The notes beneath the pieces are model-generated. The model worked only from the letters and a program-made list of their open reading frames with translations, had not been told where the DNA came from and ran no database searches. A stretch of DNA of 26,249 bases, taken from assembly GCA_035307785.1 (NCBI GenBank), contig DATGHS010000294.1, positions 1 to 26,249 of the forward strand, written 5' to 3'. The position numbers and the translations under genes are program-made. The first letter of the stretch is position 1. Each line of letters begins with the position of its first letter. The DNA comes from DATGHS01 sp035307785. GTDB taxonomy: Bacteria; Planctomycetota; Planctomycetia; Gemmatales; Gemmataceae. Shown here one piece after another: positions 1-8,539 of this stretch.

Positions 1-1
1 A

Positions 2-2065
2 TCCCCTCTCCCCCGAAGCGGGGGAGAGGGGAGCAAGATTGCTCCCGAAGCGAGCAGTTTGTTGTGTGACGGCACCGGCCGCTTCGCCATTGAGCGCACG
101 CTGGCTTCCGGCCTGAAGGAGCAGATCCTTTGCGACGGCCAGACGCTGCTGCACCTGTATCCGGAAATTGGCATCGGGGCGAAGCGCGGCTTCAGCCGGT
201 TCCACTTTGCCGAGTTGCAGGCGCTCATCCCCTGGCTGCTGCCGGCGGCCGACAATTTGGCCCGCAATGCCGACGTGCTGGCTTACGGTTCCAATACTGT
301 GGCCATTGTGCCGCACGGCAAAGGCGCGCACATCGAAACGCATCTCGTCTTCAACGACGACGGCAATTTGCAGGAACGCCGCTGGGTGGTGATGCCGTAC
401 AAGCTCGTGCTGGCCCGGCAGAAGTTCACGGCCAAGAGCTACGGCGAGCCGGCCACCGAGCCGAATCTGAAACCGGACTTGTCGAAGCTCGTGGTGCTGC
501 CGTTGCCGTACCGCACGGTGAAGGAAGTGACGGAAAAACAACAACGGCAATCGTGGTGGCAGCGAGCATTCAACGATCCGCTGGAACTGGCGGCGGCGTA
601 TTACAGCGACCCGGCCGCCGGTCTGAATGGAAGCTGGCTCATCGAAAACGTCGTGAAGAAAGGCGACACACGGCCCGGTTGGTTCACGCTCATTCGGGCT
701 CAAAATGCGAACGTGATGCCGTTCGTCCCGAAAGACAGCCAGGAGCCGGTGCTGAAGTATCTGGATAGCCGCAACGCCACGGTTGGCGCGCCGAATTCGT
801 TTCTCCAGCGGATGATGGACCTGTACTTTTTCGTGGATGCCCGCAGCACCCAGCCGTCAGTTGGTAAGCTCCTGCAATGGGCGCTGGCCGCTCACGGCAC
901 CATTGAGCGCAATCGCCATGAACTCGGCGCTGCCGCCTTGCTGCTGCTCGAACAGCGCGGTGGATTATCGGCTGAAGATTGGAAGCTGGTCGCCGAGTTG
1001 TGGAAGCAGTTCGAAGACCTGCCCGGCTTCTGGTACACGTCGCGCTACGAGCGCATGCGCTGCCTCATGGCGGCCGGCCAGGAAACGCAGGCCCGACTGG
1101 AATTCGACCAGCTTTATGGCGAAACACTGGCGGCCGGCGTCATTCCGCCGCTCGATTCGCTGTACGCGCAATTGCCGGGCAACTCAGCGCAGCTTTTGAA
1201 GAACGCAGCCCACGAGCGCGCGGCACAGCATCCGGAAGACGTGCTCGCTTTGGCCTGGCAGACCGCGTGGCTGGGGCCGCAGGGAAGCACGCAAGAGATC
1301 ATGGCAGAGCTGCGGCCCAGCACGAAGTGGCCGGGGGTCACGCTGTCGGCCGTACTGCTCTGGCAGCAGCTTGGCCAATGGGCCCCCGCCCAGGAATGGC
1401 TCGACGAATTGCTGGGCGATCCGCAACTGGCGAAACAAGCCGGCCTCTGGCGGCTCGGCGCCGACCTCGCCGGGGTACGCAATCAGCCGGCCCGGCAGCG
1501 CGAGTGCCTGGAGAGAGCGCTCGACCTGGAGTTCGCCCATTTGCCGGAGACGGTCGACGTGCAACAACTGCGCGAAGATTACGGCGCGCTGCTTCGTGGC
1601 TTCGGCCAGATCATCAACGATTACTGGCAGAAGGACACTCCGATGCCCGCGAACTTGGCCGCGCGGATCGTGAAGGCCGCCGACCGCTGGCGCTCCATCG
1701 ACCCCGAGGCCAACGATGCCTGCATGCAAGCTTCGGACTTGCTCAGCGATCTGAATGAGCCGAAGCTGGCCTGGCAGTATCTCACCAGCGTGGTGGCCCT
1801 GCATCCGAATGAGGCGACCCCCTACCGACAGATGGCCCAGCACCTGGCCGAGCGCAACGACTGGAGGCTGGCGGAAAAAGCCTACGCCGCTGCCTTCGCC
1901 GCCGAGCCGACCGATGCGCAGTTGCTCTACGACCGCGCCATGGCGCTGGAGAAGGGCGGCCGGCGTGGCGAAGCGGCAGCGCTGATGAAACAAGTGGCCG
2001 ATGGCCAATGGCAACCGCGCTTTGACAATGTGAAGTGGCAAGCGCGGCAGTGGTTATCGAAGTGA
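2..2065 (+). CDS. TPR-type repeat protein, 5'-partial (C-terminal part)
   Basis: The frame is open from the first complete codon of the window to the TGA at 2063-2065, so the true start lies outside. The first possible start inside is TTG at 59, but the text after it reads like the middle of a protein, with no signal peptide and no ribosome binding site. The first ~19 codons come from a hairpin repeat (3-31), translated in frame. The body is helical and rich in Ala, Leu and Trp. The last ~100 residues (from about 1780) have TPR-like spacing, including AEKAYAAAFAAEP and LYDRAMALEKGG. TPR proteins scaffold protein-protein contacts. I cannot name a partner or the family of the N-terminal half. 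It ends about 10 bases before a perfect 66-bp palindrome. An alternative is that the repeat insertion truncated an older gene and translation now starts at TTG 59. Confidence 0.75.
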   Translation, partial: SPLPRSGGEGSKIAPEASSLLCDGTGRFAIERTLASGLKEQILCDGQTLLHLYPEIGIGAKRGFSRFHFAELQALIPWLLPAADNLARNADVLAYGSNTVAIVPHGKGAHIETHLVFNDDGNLQERRWVVMPYKLVLARQKFTAKSYGEPATEPNLKPDLSKLVVLPLPYRTVKEVTEKQQRQSWWQRAFNDPLELAAAYYSDPAAGLNGSWLIENVVKKGDTRPGWFTLIRAQNANVMPFVPKDSQEPVLKYLDSRNATVGAPNSFLQRMMDLYFFVDARSTQPSVGKLLQWALAAHGTIERNRHELGAAALLLLEQRGGLSAEDWKLVAELWKQFEDLPGFWYTSRYERMRCLMAAGQETQARLEFDQLYGETLAAGVIPPLDSLYAQLPGNSAQLLKNAAHERAAQHPEDVLALAWQTAWLGPQGSTQEIMAELRPSTKWPGVTLSAVLLWQQLGQWAPAQEWLDELLGDPQLAKQAGLWRLGADLAGVRNQPARQRECLERALDLEFAHLPETVDVQQLREDYGALLRGFGQIINDYWQKDTPMPANLAARIVKAADRWRSIDPEANDACMQASDLLSDLNEPKLAWQYLTSVVALHPNEATPYRQMAQHLAERNDWRLAEKAYAAAFAAEPTDAQLLYDRAMALEKGGRRGEAAALMKQVADGQWQPRFDNVKWQARQWLSK
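3..31. repeat. GC-rich hairpin repeat inside a coding frame
   Basis: A perfect 13-bp stem (3-15 pairs with 19-31) closes on a 3-base loop. A second small inverted repeat (gagca/tgctc, about 31-44) follows at once. The segment is read through by the TPR protein frame without a stop. It resembles the short dispersed hairpin repeats of planctomycete genomes; that family assignment is from memory. Confidence 0.7.
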
Positions 2066-2074
2066 TCGCGATCA

Positions 2075-2140
2075 GTCAGAGCCGCGCACGAAGTAAGCGG
2101 CGAGGCGCGCCTCGCCGCTTACTTCGTGCGCGGCTCTGAC
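2075..2140. repeat. Perfect 66-bp palindrome (33-bp arms, no loop)
   Basis: Bases 2075-2107 are the exact reverse complement of 2108-2140, with no mismatch and no spacer. It lies 9 bases after the stop of the TPR protein and about 100 bases before the radical SAM start. It could act as a transcription terminator or attenuator between the two units, although no clear T-run follows. It may equally be a mobile palindromic repeat. The absence of any mismatch suggests recent arrival or strong maintenance. Confidence 0.9.
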
Positions 2141-2242
2141 GGTTTTGCGTGAGCGCCAAGCCGCAAGCGGCATTGCCGCATTTCCCTCTTCTGTGTTACC
2201 ATTGCCGATCTTCTCCAGACTCTCGCGGCGAAAGGAATCGCC

Positions 2243-3856
2243 ATGAAGATCGTGCTTATCCGGCCGCCGGCCGTTATCAGCGATTCGGAATTGCGGCCGG
2301 GGGCCAGCCCGCCTTTGGGCCTGGCCTACATTGCTGCCAGTCTTCAAGCTGCTTCACATGATATTGTGGTCGTGGACATGGTCGGCGAAGCGCTCGCGCG
2401 CTTCAGCAAAGTGGAAAGCACGCCCGGAATTCTGCGCCAGGGCCTTTCCGATAGCGAAGCGATTGCCCGCATTCCGGCAGATGCCGAAATCATTGGCGTC
2501 TCGTGCATGTTCTCTACGGAATGGCTCGTCACGCGGTCGCTCATTACGAAGATCCGCGAGCATTTTCCGAATGCGATCATCATCGCCGGCGGCGAGCATG
2601 TAACGGCTTGCCCGGAGTTTTGCCTGGAGACGTGTCCCGCGCTCGATTGTTGCGGGCTTGGCGAGGGGGACGAGTTGTTCGTGGATTTTGCGCGGGCGGT
2701 GGAAGAGGGCGGGGATTGGAAAAATACTACGGGGTTGGTCTTACGGGACCGCGATACCCGCTGCGAAATACGAGCCGGAAGCGTAAGCGACGGTGCGGGA
2801 CCGTCGTTTACGCGTCCGGCTCGTATTTCGCAGCGGACTTGCGATCCGGCGATTTTCCGTACTACCGCCCGCAAGCGCGTGCGCGAGGTCGATCGCTTCC
2901 CGTTGCCGGCCTGGGGGCTTTTCCCCATTCGCAATTACATCGACCATGCCGCCATGCCGGGCGTGGATATGGGCCGGTCGATGCCGATCCTCGCCAGCCG
3001 GGGTTGCCCGTACAAGTGCACGTTTTGTTCGAACCCGCAAATGTGGGGGCAACTTTGGAAGGCCCGCAAGCCCGAAAGCGTGCTGGCCGAGATGATCCAC
3101 TGGGTGACGGAATACCAGGTCACTAACTTCGATTTCTACGATCTCACCGCCATCGTCCAGAAGGAATGGACCATCCGCATGGCGCAGCTGATCATCGACA
3201 ACAAACTCGGCATCACCTGGCAATTGCCATCCGGAACGCGCTCCGAGGCGCTCGATGATCAGGTCGTGAAATTGCTCTATCAATCTGGCTGCCGGAACAT
3301 CATTTATGCCCCGGAGCACGGCTCAACGCACATGCTCGATCTCATCAAAAAGCGCATCAACAAGAAGCACATGCTCCGCTCGGTGCGCTCCGCCTATTTG
3401 GCGAACATCAAGACCAAGGCGAACTTCATCATCGGCTTTCCGGATGAAACCATTGGGCACACACTATCTAGCTACTGGTTCGCCCTGCGGCTCAGCATGG
3501 TGGGGCTCGACGATGTGTCGTTCTTTCCGTTTTCGCCGTACCCCGGCTCGGAGCTGTTCGAGCGCGTGCGGCAGGAAGGGAAGATCGATATGTCGGATGC
3601 GTATTTCACGGATCTCGTGCGCAATCCGAAGTCGTTCTCGCAGCATATTCCCGACTGGCTGATGCCGATTTTGGGCCTGATCGGCACGGCGATGTTTTAT
3701 GTGTTGAGCTTTTCGCTGCGGCCGCAGCGGTTTGTGGAGTTGCTGCGAGCGCTGTGGACGAAACGGCCACAAACACGATTGCATTCGGCGCTGTTGCGCG
3801 TGCTGCGAGCGAAAACCCGCGAGGCTCGAAGACTCGCCTCGCGGCTTGGTGTGTAA
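2243..3856 (+). CDS. B12-binding domain radical SAM protein
   Basis: 537 aa. The N-terminal ~150 residues look like a cobalamin-binding Rossmann domain: IRPP near residue 7, PPLGLAYIAA, then IIIAGGEHVTACPE. The radical SAM core begins with C255-x3-C259-x2-C262 in SRGCPYKCTFCSNP, the ligands of the [4Fe-4S] cluster that cleaves S-adenosylmethionine. Such enzymes typically do radical methylations or rearrangements; the substrate is unknown. A hydrophobic segment near residues 472-495 suggests membrane association. ATG 2243 has an AAAGGA site at 2231-2236. Residues ~173-198, between the two domains, are encoded by a palindromic insertion (2759-2835). The last ~12 residues and the TAA come from the first unit of a 42-bp tandem repeat. 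It heads a same-strand run with two YfhO-like genes and malQ, so a lipid- or glycan-related substrate is possible (inference). Confidence 0.9.
   Translation: MKIVLIRPPAVISDSELRPGASPPLGLAYIAASLQAASHDIVVVDMVGEALARFSKVESTPGILRQGLSDSEAIARIPADAEIIGVSCMFSTEWLVTRSLITKIREHFPNAIIIAGGEHVTACPEFCLETCPALDCCGLGEGDELFVDFARAVEEGGDWKNTTGLVLRDRDTRCEIRAGSVSDGAGPSFTRPARISQRTCDPAIFRTTARKRVREVDRFPLPAWGLFPIRNYIDHAAMPGVDMGRSMPILASRGCPYKCTFCSNPQMWGQLWKARKPESVLAEMIHWVTEYQVTNFDFYDLTAIVQKEWTIRMAQLIIDNKLGITWQLPSGTRSEALDDQVVKLLYQSGCRNIIYAPEHGSTHMLDLIKKRINKKHMLRSVRSAYLANIKTKANFIIGFPDETIGHTLSSYWFALRLSMVGLDDVSFFPFSPYPGSELFERVRQEGKIDMSDAYFTDLVRNPKSFSQHIPDWLMPILGLIGTAMFYVLSFSLRPQRFVELLRALWTKRPQTRLHSALLRVLRAKTREARRLASRLGV
2759..2835. 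repeat. Palindromic element inserted in frame in the radical SAM gene
   Basis: Arms 2759-2794 and 2800-2835 (36 bases each) pair with two mismatches around a 5-base loop. The element is read in frame by the radical SAM gene and supplies about 26 residues, including CEIRAGSVSDG and TRPARISQR, between the B12-binding and radical SAM domains. This segment has no resemblance to either domain. In form it matches Rickettsia palindromic elements, which insert in frame in proteins, but I see no sequence relationship to them. Confidence 0.9.
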
Positions 3857-3946
3857 GCAGACGAGGCTCGAAGACTCGCCTCGCGGCTTGGTGTGTAAGC
3901 AGACGAGGCTCGAAGACTTGCCTCGCGGCTTGGGGTATAGGCATGG
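3821..3946 (+). repeat. Three 42-bp tandem repeats across a gene junction
   Basis: Units start at 3821, 3863 and 3905. Units 1 and 2 are identical over 42 bases; unit 3 diverges towards its end, where it contains the ATG of the next gene (3943). Each unit holds a small inverted repeat (cgaggc/gcctcg). The TAA of the radical SAM gene (3854-3856) lies in unit 1. Because 42 is a multiple of three, the array is also open in the frame of the downstream gene, as repeats of a 14-residue peptide. Confidence 0.95.
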
Positions 3947-6216
3947 AACTCGCTGTCGAATGGATTCGGCAATCGCGGCGGCAGCGCATTTGGACGCGCC
4001 TGCGCAATTCCGAGATCCTCTTCTGCACACTGTTGGCCACATTTCTGGTGCTCACGCGCGTCGTCGCCTTCGACGGCCGGATGTTCTTCGGTCTTCGCTA
4101 CATTCCCAATCACGACATGGTGGCCGGCTTGCCGTTTTTTGCCACTAATGTGCATGCCTACCGCACCACCGGCGACATTGCCTGGTGGAACCCCGTCTCG
4201 AACCACGGGCTCGGTTATGCACAGTACTATCAATCGTTCCTCTCGCCCGTCGCTCCGACCAGCAGCCAAGTGCTCTTTGTGCTCTGGATGCAAGGAATCA
4301 AGGTGCTGTCGTGGGTCGGCATTACGATTCCCGAGTATTACCAGTACTTGATCTTCACCTACATTCTGTCGCCCTTCGCGGCGTTCTTTTCTTTCAACTT
4401 GTTCCTGTGCCGGCTGTTCCGCAGCCGTTGGGCCATCCTGCTCGCGGCCACGGCGTTTGCTTTTTCCACCGTGGGGCTATGGTTCTCGGCCTTCCTTTAT
4501 TTTCAGGAAACGGGCACGCTGTTTTTCCTGCTGGCCGCGTGGCTCGGCGTCGTGCAGCGGCCCACTCTTTCGCGCGCAATGGTGCTGCTCGCCGCAATCC
4601 TGACGCAGATTTCGTCGATCAATTACTGGACGATTTACAATTCCTGGTTTCTGCTGCTGGTGGTTGGCAGCCATGGCTGGATCCATCGCAACCAGCTAGA
4701 GCGCGCCTGGAGGCGGTTTGCCGAATTCAGTCGCCGGCATCGCAGGCTGATTGCCGGTATGGGAGTGGGATTCGCCTGCCTGGCCGGCGCCTGGCTGTAC
4801 CTGATTAGCACGGTTGTTCATGAGCAAAAGGAACTCTATCTTCGGCCAGGGCGGCATTACAGTATTGAAGAACTTCTCCTCCGCTTGGAAGACACGCGCT
4901 GGTACACGGTGGAACCGTTCAACCCGAAGTTGGAGCGGGCGACGGCTTCCTACGAAGTTCTGAATGCGATGCATAGTGCGCGCTACATCGGCGTGGCGTT
5001 CTTACCGCTGCTCCTGCTTGTACCGTTCTACCGCTGGCGGCGAAAGGAATATTGGCTCCTTAGCGCTGCCGTCGGCGTCTTTTGCATCTGCCTCGCGTCG
5101 CCGTGGTTCTTGCAGGCGTGGAAATGGACGCCGGGAATGGACCACGTTTGGCATTTCTTTTACCTCTACCCGCATTACCTCATGCTGTTGCTGATCCTGC
5201 TGGGCACGGCTGCTTTCGAGAAGGTTGTGCACCCGCTGCCGATGGGGTTGCAGCGGTGGTTGCACGGGGTGCTGATCGCTGCGCTGGGTCTGGCAGTGCT
5301 CGTTCTGCTCGGCGTCGGGTTCATGTCGGACCATTTTCCAACCCATAACCCGGGGTTCGAGGGTTTGACGCGCTTTGGCGGACTATTCTTCCTGAGCGCG
5401 CTTCTTTTGCATGAAATGGTGCGCCGGCCGCAGCGGCGCGCGCTGCTGGCCGGCCTGTTCCTGCTGGTGGCCTTTTCAGACCTCACGCGGTACTTCCAGG
5501 AAGTCAATAACGCCGATCATCGCTTCACCACCGGCATATTTCCCAAAATCCCATACCCGCTGTCGGAAACCACCCAGGCCGCTCTGGAGCAAAGTTGGCC
5601 GCCGGGCGATCCGAGGCAGGGCCTCACGGGCGGCGTGCAGCGCTCGTTGCCGCTCCAGATGGACTTGTGGCCGGACAACGTTTTCCTCCGGCCCTTTCAC
5701 CTTCAGGAAGTCTGGGATATGCCCGATGGCCGGGCTTCGCTCAGCGCGCCGATGAGCGACTTGGGTTTCGTTGCGAACGGCACAATGGAAGAGTTCACCG
5801 GCGAAGTGACCGGCGAGAATCTGTTCGCCCAGTTGCTGATTCATGACCGGGGGACCGGCACCGTGCAAACCATCCGGGGCGAACGTATCGCGGACACACC
5901 GTTTCATTTCACGCGCTGGGGGTACAACGATTTTCGGCTCGACGTAAGTTGTCCGTCGAACGGCTGGATATTCCTGCGTCTGCTTTACGATCCGCGCTGG
6001 CACGTGCGCGTGGACGGCCAACCGGTGAACCCATCACGGGCCAACTGGCTGTGCCTGGCGTTCCCGGCCGCAGCGGGAACCCATCACGTGGAACTGGAGT
6101 ATCGGCCACGGGCACGCACATGGTTTTGGCCGCTGTGCTGGGCAACGGCGGCGGCGCTCGCGCTGCTGCTGATTCTGGCATGGCGAACTCGAAAAGCCTG
6201 TGCCGTGCGGGCGTAG
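3943..6216 (+). CDS. YfhO-like polytopic membrane protein, copy 1 (GT-C type)
   Basis: 757 aa with many hydrophobic segments from residue ~24 through ~560, then a soluble C-terminal part. The first external loop has NHDM with D58, placed like the acidic catalytic residue of GT-C glycosyltransferases. The C-terminal region ends in a YfhO-type beta domain (WHVRVDGQPVNPSRAN, HHVELEYRPRA) followed by a last membrane helix. YfhO proteins act in glycosylation of lipoteichoic acid in Firmicutes; the substrate here is unknown. The frame is open back to ATG 3754, inside the radical SAM gene. I chose ATG 3943 because its N-terminus matches that of the downstream paralogue residue for residue, both placing D at 58. 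Only a weak GGGG lies upstream, so translation may be coupled to the gene before it. Confidence 0.85.
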   Translation: MELAVEWIRQSRRQRIWTRLRNSEILFCTLLATFLVLTRVVAFDGRMFFGLRYIPNHDMVAGLPFFATNVHAYRTTGDIAWWNPVSNHGLGYAQYYQSFLSPVAPTSSQVLFVLWMQGIKVLSWVGITIPEYYQYLIFTYILSPFAAFFSFNLFLCRLFRSRWAILLAATAFAFSTVGLWFSAFLYFQETGTLFFLLAAWLGVVQRPTLSRAMVLLAAILTQISSINYWTIYNSWFLLLVVGSHGWIHRNQLERAWRRFAEFSRRHRRLIAGMGVGFACLAGAWLYLISTVVHEQKELYLRPGRHYSIEELLLRLEDTRWYTVEPFNPKLERATASYEVLNAMHSARYIGVAFLPLLLLVPFYRWRRKEYWLLSAAVGVFCICLASPWFLQAWKWTPGMDHVWHFFYLYPHYLMLLLILLGTAAFEKVVHPLPMGLQRWLHGVLIAALGLAVLVLLGVGFMSDHFPTHNPGFEGLTRFGGLFFLSALLLHEMVRRPQRRALLAGLFLLVAFSDLTRYFQEVNNADHRFTTGIFPKIPYPLSETTQAALEQSWPPGDPRQGLTGGVQRSLPLQMDLWPDNVFLRPFHLQEVWDMPDGRASLSAPMSDLGFVANGTMEEFTGEVTGENLFAQLLIHDRGTGTVQTIRGERIADTPFHFTRWGYNDFRLDVSCPSNGWIFLRLLYDPRWHVRVDGQPVNPSRANWLCLAFPAAAGTHHVELEYRPRARTWFWPLCWATAAALALLLILAWRTRKACAVRA

Positions 6217-6247
6217 CCTCACCTTGGACTGAAACGAAGGAGACGGC

Positions 6248-8539
6248 ATGGATGCCGCCCAAGCCCGTTCGCGTCGTACCCGGCTCTTAACCGCCTGGCG
6301 ACGAATACGACGATCGGATCTCGCCTTCTGCGCCGTGCTGGCCGCCTTTTTTGTTGTCACGCGCATCGTGGCGTTCGATGGCCGCATGTTCTTCAATCTG
6401 CGCTATGTTCCCAATCATGACATGGTGGAAGGCTTGCCCTTTTTTGCTACCAACCTGAATTCGTACCGCACGAGCGGCGACATCGCCTGGTGGAATCCCG
6501 TATCGGAGCACGGGCTCGGCTATGCGCAGTATTATCAATCGTTCCTGTCGCCCGTGGCGCCGACCAGCAGCCACATTCTGTTTGTCGTCTGGCTGCAAGG
6601 CACGAAAGTGCTCTCGTGGTTGGGAATTACCTACCCGGAATACGAGCAGTATCTTGCTTTTACATACGTCTGGTCGCCGTTTTGGTCGTTTTTCTTTTTT
6701 AGTTTGTTTCTGACGCGGATTTATCGCCGCCGGCTCGCCGTGATCCTCGTTTCGGCAGCCTTCGCGTTCTCAACCGTGGGCTTGTGGCTGTCGGCCTTCT
6801 TCTATTTCCAGGAGAGTGGCACGCTATTCTTCCTTCTGTGGGCTTTCTTAGGAGTCCTGCAACGGCCGACGATGGCGCGTACTGCGATCTTGTTGGCGGC
6901 GATTCTAGTTCAGGTGTCGGCCATCAACTATTGGACCATTTACAGTTCCTGGTTCCTCCTTCTCATGGCCGGCGGATACGCAGCGGTATATCGGGAGCAA
7001 ACGCGGCGGGCGGCGGTCCGCCTCTATGCCGCCGTGCGTCAATCGTGGCCGCGCGCGCTCCGGTGCGGATTGCCGGTCGTAGCCCTTGGTGGTTTGTGGT
7101 TGTGGATGGTGGCGAGTATGGTTCATGAACAAAAGGACCGGAACCTGCGCCCCGGGCGAACGTACACCGTCGACGCGATGCATGCCGAATTGGAGATCAC
7201 CGGCTGGTTTAACACCCGCGCCTACACCATCGAGCCGTTCAATCCCAAGGCCGAGCACACGGGACCTGCCGGCCAGATTTTGAGTCCCATTCCATATGCT
7301 CGCTACATTGGCGTGAGCTTTCTGCCATTGCTGGTGCTCGTCCCCTTTTACCGCTGGCGCCGGAAAGAACGCTGGCTGTTTATCGCGGCCATTTGCCTGT
7401 TCTGCATTTGCATGGCTTCGCCGTGGCCCTTGCAATTTTGGAAATGGACGCCTGGGATGGATCGGGTGCGACATTTCTTTTACTTCTATCCGCACTATTT
7501 CTTGTTGGTCTGGATATTGCTCGGCGGGGCAGCGCTGGAAAAAGTATTGGGCATGCAGCCGGCATGTTCCCGTGGCCTAGTGCATGGAGTCGCGCTCGGG
7601 CTTCTCGCGCTTGCGTTCGTGGTACTTCTGGCCCTGGGAATTGGGGCAGACCAGTATTCCGCGCATAATCCGGGATTCGAACGGCTGAGCCGTTTCGCGG
7701 GGCTCTTTTTCCTTTGTGCGCTGCTGGTCGAACAGCTGGTCCGCCGGTCCGGAATGCGGCCCATCTTCGCGTGCCTGTTCGTGCTCATTGCCTTTTCCGA
7801 CCTGACACGTTACTTTTGGGAGGTGAGCAATGCCCATCACGAGTTCACTCGGCAAACACGCGTGCAAATTCCGTATCCGCTTCCTGAGAAGGTGCAGGCC
7901 GACCTGCGCCGAAACTGGCGGCCAGGCGATCCGGCCAAAGGATTCTCCGGCGGAATGGAGCAAAGGTTGCCGCTCGAGACGCAAATCTGGCCCAACAACC
8001 ACTTCATGATTCCGACCTATGTGCAGCAGGTGAGCGGCATAACGAACGGCATGGAGGCGATCCAGACACCGATGCCGGATGTGCGCTTCATGGGGGATGG
8101 GCCCACCGAGGCAGTGGCCGGCACGGTGCCCGGCAACAAGTTATTCGAACGCTTGCTCATCCACGACCGAAAAACGGGCAGCATTCAGACGGTGCACGGC
8201 GCCAACTTTAGCGCTGTTCCTTTCCATTTCACGCGTTGGCGTTACAACGATTTTAGCATCGACGTGGATTGCCCGATCGGCGGTTGGGTCTTTTTGCGGC
8301 TGCTGTACGATCCGCGCTGGAAAGTAAGCGTGGACGGCAAGCCGGTGAATCCGTCGCGGGCCAACGTCATGTGCATGGCGATCCCCGCATCGGCCGGCAA
8401 GCATCGCGTGGATTTGGAATACCGGCCCCGCGCCCGCCGCTGGTTCTGGCCGGCGTGCTGGTTGACAGAAGCGACACTGGTGGGACTGATGATATTCGCA
8501 TGCAGAAGCCGCTGGCGGCGCAGCACCCTGGAGAGTTAA
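6248..8539 (+). CDS. YfhO-like polytopic membrane protein, copy 2 (GT-C type)
   Basis: 763 aa, a tandem paralogue of the preceding gene with the same length and topology. Identity is very high in the first loop (NHDM, D58; GDIAWWNPVS; GLGYAQYYQSFLSPVAPTSS) and in the C-terminal beta domain (WKVSVDGKPVNPSRAN), and lower in some membrane helices and in the loop near residues 300-345. ATG 6248 has an AAGGAG site at about 6237-6242, and the gap to copy 1 is 31 bases. Retention of both copies with all conserved loop residues argues that both are functional. They may act on different acceptors or form a pair; this is inference. The gene ends TAATG, with its stop overlapping the malQ start, which indicates translational coupling. 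Confidence 0.87.
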   Translation: MDAAQARSRRTRLLTAWRRIRRSDLAFCAVLAAFFVVTRIVAFDGRMFFNLRYVPNHDMVEGLPFFATNLNSYRTSGDIAWWNPVSEHGLGYAQYYQSFLSPVAPTSSHILFVVWLQGTKVLSWLGITYPEYEQYLAFTYVWSPFWSFFFFSLFLTRIYRRRLAVILVSAAFAFSTVGLWLSAFFYFQESGTLFFLLWAFLGVLQRPTMARTAILLAAILVQVSAINYWTIYSSWFLLLMAGGYAAVYREQTRRAAVRLYAAVRQSWPRALRCGLPVVALGGLWLWMVASMVHEQKDRNLRPGRTYTVDAMHAELEITGWFNTRAYTIEPFNPKAEHTGPAGQILSPIPYARYIGVSFLPLLVLVPFYRWRRKERWLFIAAICLFCICMASPWPLQFWKWTPGMDRVRHFFYFYPHYFLLVWILLGGAALEKVLGMQPACSRGLVHGVALGLLALAFVVLLALGIGADQYSAHNPGFERLSRFAGLFFLCALLVEQLVRRSGMRPIFACLFVLIAFSDLTRYFWEVSNAHHEFTRQTRVQIPYPLPEKVQADLRRNWRPGDPAKGFSGGMEQRLPLETQIWPNNHFMIPTYVQQVSGITNGMEAIQTPMPDVRFMGDGPTEAVAGTVPGNKLFERLLIHDRKTGSIQTVHGANFSAVPFHFTRWRYNDFSIDVDCPIGGWVFLRLLYDPRWKVSVDGKPVNPSRANVMCMAIPASAGKHRVDLEYRPRARRWFWPACWLTEATLVGLMIFACRSRWRRSTLES

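Noticed and set aside
3754..3942. Upstream ATG extension of the first YfhO-like protein
   Set aside because: It lies inside the radical SAM gene and reads through the tandem repeat. The paralogue's start aligns with ATG 3943 instead. It is kept only as a point to test in the repeat finding.
8269..8538. Upstream extension of MalQ
   Set aside because: It overlaps the end of the YfhO-like gene in another frame and has no GH77 similarity; ATG 8539 gives the standard MalQ N-terminus.
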